From Zhengella sedimenti (lineage in GTDB: Bacteria; Pseudomonadota; Alphaproteobacteria; Rhizobiales; Rhizobiaceae): 64,000 bases of DNA. Below are positions 33,210-43,915 of the stretch, piece after piece (position 1 is the stretch's first letter; every line of letters starts with the position of its first letter). The notes beneath the pieces are model-generated. The model saw nothing but the letters and a program-made list of their open reading frames with translations. It was not told the DNA's origin and ran no database searches. Position numbers and translations under genes: made by a program. The stretch is taken from NCBI RefSeq assembly GCF_046506625.1, contig NZ_JBKFFP010000003.1, forward strand, positions 434,001-498,000, written 5' to 3'.

Positions 33210-34511
33210 CGGTCCTCCATCAGCAACCAGACCATGGCGGCCAGCATCATCGCGGGGAAGACCTTGACCATCGGCCCGAGCGGATCGGCCCAGAGATCGG
33301 GCGCGGCCAGCAGGCTGGCGGCCAGATAGGCGGCGGAAAGGCCCAGCATTCCAAGAGCCGCAGGCTTGGCCCAGGCGCGCCAGAGGATAGCCAGTCCGAG
33401 CGCGATATCGGCCAGGGCGCCGCCGAAAACAGCCGGGCCGCTTACCCATGCGGGAACCGCGCGATCCTGGAGCACGGCCATGGCCCGGGCCGGGTCGAGC
33501 AGGGTGACGAGGCCGGAGAGACACCAGAAGAGGGCAAGCACGGCGATGGCCAGCGGCACGGCGAGGAATGCGCGGGCGTAGAGCCGCTCCTGCCGGGTGG
33601 ATGGCATCCGGCGAAGGGTCTCGTCCAGCGATCGGCAGGGGGCGCCGCCTGCGGCCTGCCAGGGGCCCGGGTCGCCGCGGATGCCGTCGCCCAGCGCCGT
33701 CAGTGCCGTTGTCCGCAAGGGCGAACGCCAGCCGAGGTGACCAAGGCCATCGGCAATGCTGCCGGCGAGCCAGAGAAGCACGTCCGGCATGGCCGGGCGC
33801 CAGGCCGGCGGTGGCCAGCCCTGCCATCGCCGCACGGCGGCAACGAGTTCGGGAAAGCTACGCGATTCCGCTTCCGTCAGGTCGGCGATGGTGCCGGAGG
33901 GGATGTCGCGGCGGGCGGCGGCAACCACCGCCGCTGCGACGTCGCCGACCCAGACCGTCTGGACAGGGGCTTCGGGCAGGATTGCCGGCTGGACGAGCGG
34001 CAGGGCAGCAGCAGCGCGCAGCAGCGCCGTTCCGCCATAGGCCTCGGACGAGAGGACGAGGGTCGGGCGCAGGATGACCCAGTCCTCCAGCCCGGACGCC
34101 AGGAGCGCATCACCGCGCCTTGGTGCGGAAAAAGGCCGTGGACGCGGTATCGCTGACGCCGGCCGCCGAGACCTGGACGATCCGCATGCGGGTTCCGGCA
34201 GCGGCGTCGACGAGACGGGCGACGGCGGTGACGTGGATGGCCTCCAAGCTGTCGCGCGCGCCATCCTGCAGCGCGCCGGAGGCATTGACGAGGACGTCGG
34301 CGCCGGCGAGCAAGTCGCGCCATTCATCGACGGTCATTGCGGGGATGTCGCGGATCACCCAGTCAGCCCCGGGATCGCAAGCCATGGCCGAGGCGTACGA
34401 ACGCCCGACGCCGGTGACGGCAAAACCGGCCCCCGACAGCGCCCGCATGCAAGCGAAACCGATGAGCCCGTATCCGCCCAGAACAATCGCCTTTGGTCCC
34501 GGCACCGTCAC
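33206..34511 (-). pseudogene. SDR epimerase fused to DoxX-like membrane domain, frameshifted
   Basis: An NAD(P)-binding SDR of the extended, NmrA/YfcH-like type with a C-terminal four-helix DoxX-like domain. The first part (34511 to about 34113) has KAIVLGGYGLIGFACMRAL and VQVSAAGVSDTASTAFFRTK. The second part continues in another frame from about 34115: DALLASGLEDWVILRPTLVL, VWVGDVAAAVVAAA, then helices around LFWCLSGLVTLLDPARAM and LPLGPMVKVFP-like segments. The expected joint is FRTKA-GDALLASG, so one extra base near 34110-34120 breaks the frame. Either the gene is decayed or the base is a sequencing error; both halves otherwise look under selection. Confidence 0.75.
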
Positions 34512-34582
34512 CCCTTCGATTCGCTGCGGCCTATCCTGCCGTCAACGCGCCGGTTTGGCGACCCCGATCCCGCGGCTGCTGG

Positions 34583-34786
34583 TCAGACGCGGCGTCCGTA
34601 GGGAACCTTGAGCCAGGCGCGTTCATGCAGGTAATAGAGAACCGACTTGGTGGCCACCTCGGTGAAGCCGATGGCCGCGGCAAGCTTGAAGCTGCCCGTG
34701 ATGACGAGCGAAATGATCATGGTGTCGAGCGTCCCGGTCACGCGCCAGGATACGGCCTTGGCAAGGCTGCGGGCATGGGTTTCCAA
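34583..34786 (-). CDS. DUF2061 small membrane protein
   Basis: 67 residues of the DUF2061 family, two membrane helices. Recognisable by ETHARSLAKAVSWRVTGTLDT, FKLAAAIGFTEVATKSVLYY and the ending HERAWLKVPYG. Function unknown. Start ATG with AGGACCTCCCC-type context (GGAGGACCTCC reading). Divergent from dnaG over 240 bp that also holds a GC-rich hairpin near 34835 without a T-run. Confidence 0.85.
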   Translation of the reverse strand: METHARSLAKAVSWRVTGTLDTMIISLVITGSFKLAAAIGFTEVATKSVLYYLHERAWLKVPYGRRV

Positions 34787-35026
34787 GGGGAGGTCCTCCA
34801 GATGACAGGCGGCGCAATCTATCAGGCCGCCGATCCGCCGTCAGGCGGCGCGTTGCCGCATTTGCTGATCTGCTGAAATATTTTCCCGTCTCCGGAGCCG
34901 CGCGGAGGGAATGGGATTGCGCGGCTGCGATGGCGCGAATACGGGGATCACCGACCGGGCGGCGGGAACCATTTCCCACGGCGCTGCCGAAGCCGTATAA
35001 GAAGGTTGCCAGGAGGAACTTCCACC

Positions 35027-36952
35027 ATGCGTTTCCCGCAGTCCTTCCTTGACGAGATCAGGGACCGCGTGCCGATTTCGGCCGTGGTGGGGTCGCGCGT
35101 GACCTTCGACCGCAAGAAGTCGAACCTGGGGAAGGGCGACTACTGGGCCTGCTGTCCGTTCCATGGCGAGAAGACACCCAGCTTCCACTGCGAGGACCGC
35201 AAGGGCCGCTACCATTGCTTCGGATGCGGCGTTTCCGGCGACCATTTCCGGTTCCTGACCGAACTGGACGGGATGCCGTTTCCGGAGGCGGTGGAGCGGA
35301 TCGCGGAAATGGCCGGCGTGCCCATGCCCGCGCGCGACCCGGAGGCGGAACGGCGCGAGCAGCAGCGCGCCTCGCTGACCGACGTGATGGACATGGCGGC
35401 GCGTTTCTTCGAGGAAAAGCTGCAGGCCGCGGAAGGCGCGAAGGCGCGGGCCTATTTGCGCGGGCGCGAGCTCAGTCCGGCCATCCAGCGCGAGTTCCGC
35501 CTTGGCTATGCCCCCGACAGCCGCAACGCGCTGAAGGAATTCCTGTCGGCGCGCGGCGTCGGGAAGGACCAGATGGAGGCCTGCGGGCTCGTGGTTCACG
35601 GACCGGACATTCCGGTCTCCTACGACCGGTTCCGCGACCGCATCATGTTTCCGATCACCGACACGCGCGGGCGCGTCATCGCGTTTGGCGGCCGGGCCCT
35701 GTCGGCGGACGTGCCGGCCAAGTATCTCAATTCGCCGGAGACCGAACTCTTCCACAAGGGCCGCGTGCTCTACAATCACGGGCCGGCACGGCGCGCGGCC
35801 CAGGACGCGGGCACGGTCATCGCGGTCGAGGGCTACATGGACGTCATCGCCCTGGCGCAGGCAGGCATCCGCCATGCGGTCGCGCCGCTCGGAACGGCGC
35901 TGACGGAGGAGCAGATGGACCTGCTCTGGCGGATTTCCGGCGAACCGGTGCTGTGCTTCGACGGCGACCAGGCAGGGCTGAAGGCGGCATGGCGCGCCGC
36001 CGACATGATCCTGCCTTCAGTCAAGCCGGGCCACACGGCGCGTTTCGCGCTGCTGCCGGAAGGCCAGGATCCCGACGACCTCATCAAGGCGCAAGGTGCG
36101 GACACCATGCAGGCGGTGCTGCGCGAGGCGCGGCCGCTGGCGGACCTGATCTGGATGCGCGAGACGGCGGCCGGCATGTTCGACACGCCGGAGCGGCGCG
36201 CCGAACTGGAGAAACGGCTGCGCGATGCGGTTTTCCGCATCCAGGACGAAAGCGTGCGTCACCATTACCTGCAGGACATGCGCGAACGGTCCCTGGCGTT
36301 CTTCGGCGGCGGGCCGAGGGCCAGGCAGCGTGACGGACGGGGCAGGGGCGAGAACGGCGGGCCGCGCCTGGGCGGTGCATCCGGCCGGCTTGCCGTTTCC
36401 GACAGCCTCGCCCGTTCCGCGCTGGTTCGCCAGGCGCAGGGCGGATTGCCGTTGCGCGAGACGGTGCTGGTGCTCACGCTGGCCAACCATCCCTTCCTGC
36501 TGGAGGCGCATTTCGAGGAGTGCGCGCAGCTCGAACTCGACAGTCCAGACCTGCGGCGCCTGCTTTCCGCCCTGTTCGACGCGCTGGCGCACGGGCGAAC
36601 GGGCGACCGGGAGCAGACGCTTGCCGCCGTGCGGGCGTCCGGGCTCGACGGTCTGCTCGACCAGGCGGACGCCTTGGTCCGGCGCGCGCGCCAGTGGACC
36701 GCGCTTGGCGATGCCGCCAGCGAGGATGCGCGCGAGGGATTCCTGCAGGCGTTGCACTTGCACCGCTCGGCGCGCGGCTTACATAAGGAGCTCAAGGCGG
36801 CGGAACTGGCCCTGGCCAACGAGCCGACGGAAGCCAATTACCGCCGGCTGCTCGACATTCAGGAGCAGATGCGCAAGGCCCGCGCGACAGAGGCGATTAT
36901 CGACGGGTTCGGTGTCGCTTCCGGGCGCGGAACCGTCCGCAGATCGTCCTGA
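35027..36952 (+). CDS. dnaG: DNA primase
   Basis: Synthesises RNA primers at the replication fork. The 641 residues contain the N-terminal CHC2 zinc finger (CPFHGEKTPSFHCEDRKG, YHCFGCGVSGD) and the catalytic TOPRIM core (VIAVEGYMDVIALAQAG, LCFDGDQAGLKAAWRAAD). The C-terminal helicase-binding domain (LRETVLVLTLANHPFLLE onwards) is less conserved. ATG at 35027 has AGGAGG upstream. It is followed after 327 bp by rpoD, the classic macromolecular-synthesis order, but with a regulated gap between. Confidence 0.97.
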   Translation: MRFPQSFLDEIRDRVPISAVVGSRVTFDRKKSNLGKGDYWACCPFHGEKTPSFHCEDRKGRYHCFGCGVSGDHFRFLTELDGMPFPEAVERIAEMAGVPMPARDPEAERREQQRASLTDVMDMAARFFEEKLQAAEGAKARAYLRGRELSPAIQREFRLGYAPDSRNALKEFLSARGVGKDQMEACGLVVHGPDIPVSYDRFRDRIMFPITDTRGRVIAFGGRALSADVPAKYLNSPETELFHKGRVLYNHGPARRAAQDAGTVIAVEGYMDVIALAQAGIRHAVAPLGTALTEEQMDLLWRISGEPVLCFDGDQAGLKAAWRAADMILPSVKPGHTARFALLPEGQDPDDLIKAQGADTMQAVLREARPLADLIWMRETAAGMFDTPERRAELEKRLRDAVFRIQDESVRHHYLQDMRERSLAFFGGGPRARQRDGRGRGENGGPRLGGASGRLAVSDSLARSALVRQAQGGLPLRETVLVLTLANHPFLLEAHFEECAQLELDSPDLRRLLSALFDALAHGRTGDREQTLAAVRASGLDGLLDQADALVRRARQWTALGDAASEDAREGFLQALHLHRSARGLHKELKAAELALANEPTEANYRRLLDIQEQMRKARATEAIIDGFGVASGRGTVRRSS

Positions 36953-37279
36953 AGGCCGGACTTGAACAACTGATTCGCGTTTTCGCCCCGAATCATGGCA
37001 ATGGCAGGGTTGACGCAGGCGTAATAAACCGGAATCAGACAGGTTTGGACCACAGCGCAGGACAGGGCCGCGCGCATGACGCGTGCCCAGCAACACGGGA
37101 GCGCGGATTGTCTGACGTGCAGCCCGGCAGGGTTAAGGCAGCATTAACAGGCGTCTTGCTACTTGCAGGGGCCGACCTACCTTTACAGAACCGGTCCGTG
37201 TCCGATCACTGACGAGCGACTGACAACGGGCGAAAAAGCCGGCGTGGCCGCGACACGCGCCGGGCGGAGAGAAGAAAGC
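36953..37279 (+). promoter_or_regulatory. dnaG-rpoD intergenic region with CtrA box and GANTC cluster
   Basis: A perfect TTAA-N7-TTAAC CtrA site occupies 37133-37148 (TTAA, GGCAGCA, TTAAC). Three GANTC sites (CcrM methylation, GcrA-sensitive) lie at 36972-36976, 36990-36994 and 37032-37036. TTGACG at 37010-37015 is a possible -35, but its -10 partner is weak. No gene is visible. The layout suggests that rpoD has its own, cell-cycle-linked promoter. Confidence 0.6.
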
Positions 37280-39319
<2,040 letters not shown>

Positions 39320-39349
39320 CGCGTTTCCCAAGCCGGCGGACTCGATCAA

Positions 39350-39377
39350 GGCCCGGGTGGAAACGCCCGGGCCTTTT
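39350..39377 (+). terminator. Intrinsic terminator after rpoD
   Basis: GGCCCGGGTG (39350-39359), a GAAA tetraloop, CGCCCGGGCC (39364-39373) and TTTT. A ten-pair stem with one G-U pair, 31 bp after the rpoD stop. Confidence 0.9.
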
Positions 39378-39495
39378 CACGTCGCTGGGCTCAAGCGTCG
39401 TGATCGTGGATAAAATCAATATTTCACTTGTTCGTTTGTTTTTCAGGAAGAAAGAATGCGTTCCTCATCAAGAGACGGCATTCAAGGGCCCCTGC

Positions 39496-40083
39496 ATGAA
39501 ACGTATCACGATCCTTCTTTCCACCCTCGCGGCGTCGGCGATGCTCTCCGCATGCGAAACGACGCAGGAAGTAAACCAGACCCTGCAGATGACCTGGATC
39601 GGCCAGCCGGCCGAACTTTTCTTTGCACGCCACGGCGCGCCCATGCAGCAGTTCGCGCTACAATCGGGCGGGGTCAACTATACCTGGCGCGGCGGCCAGA
39701 CGACGGTGACAATTCCGGCGCAGTACCGCCCGGCACCGCAGGCCCAGAAGCCGAACCCCGTTTCGAGCGGTTTCGGATCGCGCAGCACGTCCACCACCAC
39801 GACCGTCTCCAATCCGGCCCCCGGCACGACGGTCACGCGTACCGAGACGCGCTCGTCCGGCGTGAGCTTCAATCCCGATGCTGCGCTGGCTGCTTTCGGC
39901 GGCCAGCCGCAAACGCCGCCCGGACAGGTTCTCGTGCGTCCTGCGCAGACGCGGCAACTGTTCTGCGAAGCCACCATCACAACGGACGCGGAAGGGCGCA
40001 TCACGGCCTTCAACATCCTGCGTGACACGACCGGCGAAGGCTTTTCGTTGTCGCGCTGCAATGAAGTGCTGCGCGGGGCCTGA
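39496..40083 (+). CDS. Predicted lipoprotein of unknown function
   Basis: 195 residues with a lipoprotein signal (ILLSTLAASAMLSACE, lipobox LSAC, Cys at about 19). The mature part opens with a short conserved-looking segment, WIGQPAELFFARHGAPMQQF, followed by YTWRGGQTTVTIPAQY. A low-complexity Ser/Thr/Pro linker follows, with a final strand segment RQLFCEATITTDAEGRITAF. This layout resembles small SmpA/BamE-like lipoproteins that report on envelope assembly, but the match is weak. I chose the ATG at 39496 because it gives a proper signal peptide. Confidence 0.75.
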   Translation: MKRITILLSTLAASAMLSACETTQEVNQTLQMTWIGQPAELFFARHGAPMQQFALQSGGVNYTWRGGQTTVTIPAQYRPAPQAQKPNPVSSGFGSRSTSTTTTVSNPAPGTTVTRTETRSSGVSFNPDAALAAFGGQPQTPPGQVLVRPAQTRQLFCEATITTDAEGRITAFNILRDTTGEGFSLSRCNEVLRGA

Positions 40084-40096
40084 GGTGCACGACAAA

Positions 40097-40122
40097 GCGG
40101 AGCGGGTCGCGACCCGTTCCGC
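40097..40122. repeat. Strong inverted repeat between lipoprotein and hlyU-like gene
   Basis: GCGGAGCGGGTC (40097-40108), GC, GACCCGTTCCGC (40111-40122): 12 pairs with one G-U pair and almost no loop. No T-run follows in either direction, so it is not an ordinary terminator. It could be a DNA-binding palindrome or an mRNA end-stabilising hairpin. Confidence 0.5.
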
Positions 40123-40191
40123 AGGCCGGCATTTCACAATCCGGAGCAGCTGGTGTAAGCCTCCCGGTGATCGTTCAACGGAGGCAGACGC

Positions 40192-40473
40192 ATGTCCTTT
40201 CTCAAACGCCTGTTCGGCGGCGGTAACAGCGACACTTCTCCGGCAAGGGCGGAGACGTCGGAATACAAGGGCTATGTCCTGACACCCATGCCCAAGGCGG
40301 AAGGCGGCATGTACCGGTTGCAGGGCCTGGTATCCCTTGGCGAAGGCGAGGCGCGCCGGGAGCACATGCTCATCCGCGCCGACATGTTCCCGGGAGAAGC
40401 CGATGCCACGGAGGCCTTCCTGCGCAAGGCGCGGCTGCTCATCGACCAGCAGGGCGAGAGCCTGTTCGGCTGA
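40192..40473 (+). CDS. HlyU-family small protein
   Basis: 93 residues of the family named after HlyU (PF10115 type), common in alphaproteobacteria. Recognisable by MSFLKRLFGGG at the start, EYKGYVLTPMPKAEGGMYRL in the middle and the C-terminal DATEAFLRKARLLIDQQGESLF. No DNA-binding motif is obvious despite the family name. Coupled to the YjbQ gene with two bases between stop and start, so they probably form an operon. Confidence 0.85.
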   Translation: MSFLKRLFGGGNSDTSPARAETSEYKGYVLTPMPKAEGGMYRLQGLVSLGEGEARREHMLIRADMFPGEADATEAFLRKARLLIDQQGESLFG

Positions 40474-40475
40474 CC

Positions 40476-40898
40476 ATGGCGCAGAAGCGGCTTCTCATCG
40501 GCACACAGGGGCAGGGGCTCTACGAATTCACGGACGAAGCGACTGCCTTCGTGCGCGAAAACGAGACCGGCGAGGCGCTCCTCACGGTTTTCGTGCGGCA
40601 TACGTCCTGTTCCCTGCTGATCCAGGAAAACGCCGATCCAGACGTGCAACGCGACCTGAAGGCGTTCTTCGCGCGTCTCGTTCCCCCGGCCGACGACCCG
40701 GCAATGAACTGGATCGTTCACCGCGACGAAGGCCCCGACGACATGCCGGCGCATATCAAGGCCGCGCTGACGGCCACGTCCATCGCAATTCCGGTCGCCG
40801 AAGGCCGGCTTCTGCTCGGCACATGGCAGGGCATCTACCTGTTCGAGCATCGCGACCGGCCGCACCGGCGCGAAATCGTGCTGCACCTGTCGCAGTGA
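40476..40898 (+). CDS. YjbQ family protein (UPF0047)
   Basis: 140 residues, single-domain trimeric enzyme-like fold. The putative active-site motif VFVRHTSCSLLIQENADPDV is present, with WIVHRDEGPDDMPAHIKAAL and the glycine-rich LGTWQGIYLFEHRDRPHRRE at the end, all standard for the family. Some members show weak thiamine-phosphate synthase activity, but the physiological role is not settled. Second gene of a two-gene operon with the HlyU-like gene. Confidence 0.92.
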   Translation: MAQKRLLIGTQGQGLYEFTDEATAFVRENETGEALLTVFVRHTSCSLLIQENADPDVQRDLKAFFARLVPPADDPAMNWIVHRDEGPDDMPAHIKAALTATSIAIPVAEGRLLLGTWQGIYLFEHRDRPHRREIVLHLSQ

Positions 40899-40949
40899 CG
40901 CAGCCGATCCGTTAACGAGCGCTTCATCCGCATGCGGCAATGTGGCGCC

Positions 40950-41210
40950 ATGAAAACCGTTTCTCCCATGTTGTCCTTCCTTCGACCGGCCTTGATCATC
41001 TGCCTCTGCGCGGGGCTTGCAGGCTGCGGCACGGCCGCTGTCGTCGGCGCTGGCGCGACCTATGCCGTGACCAAGGCGGCAGTGAAGACGACCGTCAAGA
41101 CGACGGCCGGGGTGGCCCGTCTCACCGGGCGGGGTATCGCGGCAGCGGGACGCGCCGTCGTGCCCGACCGGGACGCGGAAGACGGCAACGAACGGGTCTT
41201 TCCGGAATAG
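40950..41210 (+). CDS. Small Ala/Thr-rich predicted lipoprotein
   Basis: 86 residues with a lipoprotein signal (LIICLCAGLAGCG, lipobox LAGC). The mature part begins with the repetitive Ala/Val/Thr stretch GAGATYAVTKAAVKTTVKTT, then a short charged tail (DRDAEDGNERVFPE). This form is common in small alphaproteobacterial outer-membrane lipoproteins of unknown role. The ATG at 40932 would add six residues before the signal. It ends just before the terminator of the convergent gene. Confidence 0.7.
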   Translation: MKTVSPMLSFLRPALIICLCAGLAGCGTAAVVGAGATYAVTKAAVKTTVKTTAGVARLTGRGIAAAGRAVVPDRDAEDGNERVFPE

Positions 41211-41217
41211 AAAGCGG

Positions 41218-41248
41218 AAAAAAGGCGCCGCCCCGTGAAGGCGACGCC
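41218..41248 (-). terminator. Intrinsic terminator, minus strand
   Basis: On the minus strand GGCGTCGCC and GGCGGCGCC pair (plus positions 41240-41248 and 41224-41232, one G-U pair), followed by six T (41223-41218). It ends the acidic membrane protein gene. Confidence 0.85.
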
Positions 41249-41278
41249 CTTGTCAGCCGGTACTGCCAGTCGAGTTGC

Positions 41279-41641
41279 TTACTGGGCCTGCGGAACCGTG
41301 TCCGTGCTGCCGACCGGCGCTTCGTCAGCCGGTTCCGGCGTGGCCTGCGTTTCTTCAGTCGGAGCCGGCTCGGCCGTGGCCGGGGCCTCGTTGGAAACCG
41401 GCGCGTTTTCCTCGATCGTCACCGAGCTCGTCGCCGTGTCGTCGGCGGGAGCCGGCTCGGTCGCGGCCGGCGTGCCATCCGTCGCAACGGTGTCGCCGGC
41501 GTCGGTGCCGGAGAAGATCCATGCGCCGACCGCGACCAGGGCCGCGATGGCAACGCCGGCGATCAGCCATCCGGCGCCGCCCGAAGAGGTTTCGACGCGC
41601 GTTTCACGATAGTCGCGGCGGGGGGGCATATTGTCGTCCAT
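41279..41641 (-). CDS. Single-helix membrane protein with acidic Ala/Pro/Thr tail
   Basis: 120 residues, no family recognised. A short cytoplasmic N-terminus (MPPRRDYRETRVET) precedes one helix (GWLIAGVAIAALVAVGAWIF), then about 70 residues of low-complexity Ala, Pro, Thr, Glu and Asp with no Lys or Arg. Such tails are typically unfolded periplasmic linkers. AAGGAGA lies before the ATG. It is flanked by strong minus-strand terminators on both sides, so it forms its own transcript. Confidence 0.7.
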   Translation of the reverse strand: MDDNMPPRRDYRETRVETSSGGAGWLIAGVAIAALVAVGAWIFSGTDAGDTVATDGTPAATEPAPADDTATSSVTIEENAPVSNEAPATAEPAPTEETQATPEPADEAPVGSTDTVPQAQ

Positions 41642-41996
41642 GACAGGTCTCCTTGCAAAAGACTTTCATCAAAAGTGGCGCTGCCTGAGTGGCAAGGCTC
41701 GCATGAAGAAACGTCTGTTTCAGGATTTGCGTTCCGGCCGGCGGATCACAAGTCGTGAACGGATGAAACAGGTGCGGCCTGCCGGATTCCGGCGCAAGAA
41801 AAAGCCCGGCCGGGGAGGGGGCTCCGGCCGGGCTTCGATCCCGCAAGTCAGGCAAGGGACGGCGCCTACCCGACGGGATGAGGCAGGGATATCCTCAAGT
41901 TAGGGAACAAAAACGGAAATGCGATGGGCCGGATGAGACCATTTCGGGGCAATATGGAGGCAGGCGGGCATGTCTGCCGCCTGCCTCCGGCACGGA
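41642..41996. other. Intergenic region downstream of the OmpA-family gene
   Basis: Contains the terminator at 41799-41835 and the promoter region of the acidic membrane protein gene. Nothing else is recognisable: no gene, no other palindrome. Confidence 0.4.
41799..41835 (-). terminator. Terminator downstream of the OmpA-family gene
   Basis: AAGCCCGGCCGG (41802-41813) and CCGGCCGGGCTT (41824-41835) form a 12-bp stem with a ten-base loop. On the minus strand it runs into TTTCTT. It is about 160 bp past the OmpA-family stop. Confidence 0.75.
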
Positions 41997-43802
41997 TCAC
42001 TGCGCGACAGCGGCGGTTTCCGGCGAAACCAGCGGCGTGATGCGCCGGACGGTCACGCGCCGGTTGGCCGCTTCCCGTTCCTCGGTCTCGATCTTCAGGT
42101 CGCTTTCGCCGTAGCCCTGCGTGACAAGGTTTTCCGGGGGAACATCGAACACGTCGGTCAAGGCGATCGCGACATTCTCGGCGCGGCGGTCCGACAATGC
42201 GAGATTGGCGGTTTCCGACCCGACAGCATCCGTGTGGCCCTCGATCAGGAAGGTCTCGGTCGGGCTGCGTTCGATGATCCGGTTGATGGCATCGGCCAGA
42301 TCCTGAAGCTTGCCGATGTCCTCCTCGCGGATTTCCGCCGAGCCGAAGGCGAAGTTCACCGTTTCGAGGTCGATACGGGGGAGCTTGTCGCGCAGGCGCT
42401 CCGAATAGCGGACTTCATCGACCGAATAGAGGCGTTCGGCCCGCTCGACCGGCGGCTGCTCCAGGAAGTCGTAATAGTCGTCCGAGGTCGCATCATAGGG
42501 TTCCCAGATGTAGCGGTCGCGCGGCACGGTGACGCGCAGCGGCGGAAGACCGTAGTCGCGGTCCCAGCGGTCCCTGCCGATGGGCATGTCGTCCCAGCGG
42601 TCCCGCGGAACGTAGAAAAGCACATATTCGCGGCCATCCGGCGTGATACGGGAGCGGCGCAGGATCTCGCCGTTGGGGCCATAGATCGTCACGATGGTGG
42701 CATTGGCGCGCTGCACGGTCTCGCGAACGCGGCCACCGCCAAGCCGTTCGACCATCACATCGCCCGATCTCCGGCGCAGGCGCTCGTCGCGTCCGTCCCG
42801 GCGCTCGACGACAAGGCTGCCGTCGCCAAGGCGGAAGATGACCCGGTCGTCGAATTCGCGGACTTCGCGTGCGTCCTGGCGGTCCCGCCAGCGCGGACGC
42901 GTCGCCACGTCCCGGCCATCCCTGATGCGCTCGCCGCGTTCGCGGCCAATGGGATCAATGGGATCTTCCACACGGACCCGTTCCTCTCGACGATCACGCC
43001 GGTCGCGACGTTCCTCGGCCTGGCGTTCGTCCTGGCGCCTCTGGTCGGCGCGTTCGCGCTCCCTGTCCCGCCGTTCCTGTTCGGCCCGCTGGCGTTCCTC
43101 GGCCTGGCGGCGTTCCTCGGCGCGCTCGCGCTGACGCTCTTCCGCCCGGCGGCGTTCAAGCTCTTCGCCGCGCTGACGCTCCTCGGCGCGCTGACGCTGC
43201 TGTTCCTCTGCACGCTGGCGCTGGCGTTCCTCGGCACGCTGGCGCTGCTGCTCCTCGGCGCGCTCGCGCTGGCGTTCCTCTGCACGCTGGCGCTGCTGCT
43301 CCTCGGCGCGTTGGCGCTGCTGCTCCTCGGCGCGCTGGCGTTGACGCTCCTCGGCGCGCTGACGCTGCTGCTCCTCGGCGCGCTGACGCTGCTGCTCCTC
43401 GGCGCGCTGGCGCTGCTGCTCCTCGGCACGCTGGCGCTGCTGCTCCTCGGCCCGCTGGCGCTGGCGTTCCTCTGTACGCTGGCGCTGTTCCTCGGCGCGC
43501 TGGCGCTGTTCCTCGGCCCGCTGGCGCTGGCGTTCCTCTGTACGCTGGCGCTGCTGTTCCTCCGCGCGCTGACGCTGTTCCTCGGCGCGCTGACGCTGCT
43601 GTTCCAGCTGTTCGGCACGCTGGCGGGCCAGCGGCTCGGTCACCCGCCGGCGGAACTCCTCCTCGGCTTCAGCTGCGCTGGATTGGGCCAGGAGAATGCC
43701 CGCGCCCGTCTTTGCCGGAACGGCGGGAACAAGTGAATCCGCGTAAACAGGGGCGGTAAAGGCCAGTGAACTGGCCGTGGCCAGCAGTATCAGACGTCTC
43801 AT
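41997..43802 (-). CDS. OmpA-family protein with long Gln/Arg/Glu tandem-repeat helix
   Basis: 601 residues. A signal peptide (LLATASSLAFTAPVYA) is followed at residues ~60-209 by tandem eight-residue units QRQRAEEQ/R with a few seven-residue ones. A further Arg/Glu-rich stretch extends to about residue 270, then a beta-rich domain (VIFRLGDGSLVVERRDG, IVTIYGPNGEILRRSR, DRYIWEPYDA). The C-terminal OmpA domain, which anchors to peptidoglycan, has VNFAFGSAEIREEDIGKL, LIEGHTDAVGSETANLALS and the Arg motif LSDRRAENVA. The helix should form a long rod in the periplasm. AAAGGAAA precedes the ATG. Confidence 0.88.
   Translation of the reverse strand: MRRLILLATASSLAFTAPVYADSLVPAVPAKTGAGILLAQSSAAEAEEEFRRRVTEPLARQRAEQLEQQRQRAEEQRQRAEEQQRQRTEERQRQRAEEQRQRAEEQRQRTEERQRQRAEEQQRQRAEEQQRQRAEEQQRQRAEEQQRQRAEERQRQRAEEQQRQRAEEQQRQRAEERQRERAEEQQRQRAEERQRQRAEEQQRQRAEERQRGEELERRRAEERQRERAEERRQAEERQRAEQERRDRERERADQRRQDERQAEERRDRRDRREERVRVEDPIDPIGRERGERIRDGRDVATRPRWRDRQDAREVREFDDRVIFRLGDGSLVVERRDGRDERLRRRSGDVMVERLGGGRVRETVQRANATIVTIYGPNGEILRRSRITPDGREYVLFYVPRDRWDDMPIGRDRWDRDYGLPPLRVTVPRDRYIWEPYDATSDDYYDFLEQPPVERAERLYSVDEVRYSERLRDKLPRIDLETVNFAFGSAEIREEDIGKLQDLADAINRIIERSPTETFLIEGHTDAVGSETANLALSDRRAENVAIALTDVFDVPPENLVTQGYGESDLKIETEEREAANRRVTVRRITPLVSPETAAVAQ
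43176..43625. repeat. 24-bp tandem repeats inside the OmpA-family gene
   Basis: About 450 bp made of 24-bp units (some 21 bp) encoding QRQRAEEQ/R. Units differ mainly at third positions and at Q/R swaps, so they are old but similar enough to allow slippage. Unit count may vary between strains. Confidence 0.85.
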
Positions 43803-43915
43803 GCGATTTCCTTTCGGAGGTTCGGTCCCTTCGCACATAGAATTCCCTTGCACAGCTTTCTGTTCCGTCGAGGGCGGGAGCATGGCCGCAATGGGGCGCG
43901 GCCCGCGGATTTATC

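Noticed and set aside
43176..43625. Regular repeats considered as a CRISPR array
   Set aside because: Units are contiguous with no unique spacers and encode a coiled-coil; no cas genes nearby.
41970..43736. 588-residue plus-strand frame full of Leu/Ala/Gly repeats that looks like a huge membrane protein
   Set aside because: It is the antisense of the Gln/Arg/Glu repeats of the OmpA-family gene; the minus-strand frame has a signal peptide and an OmpA domain.
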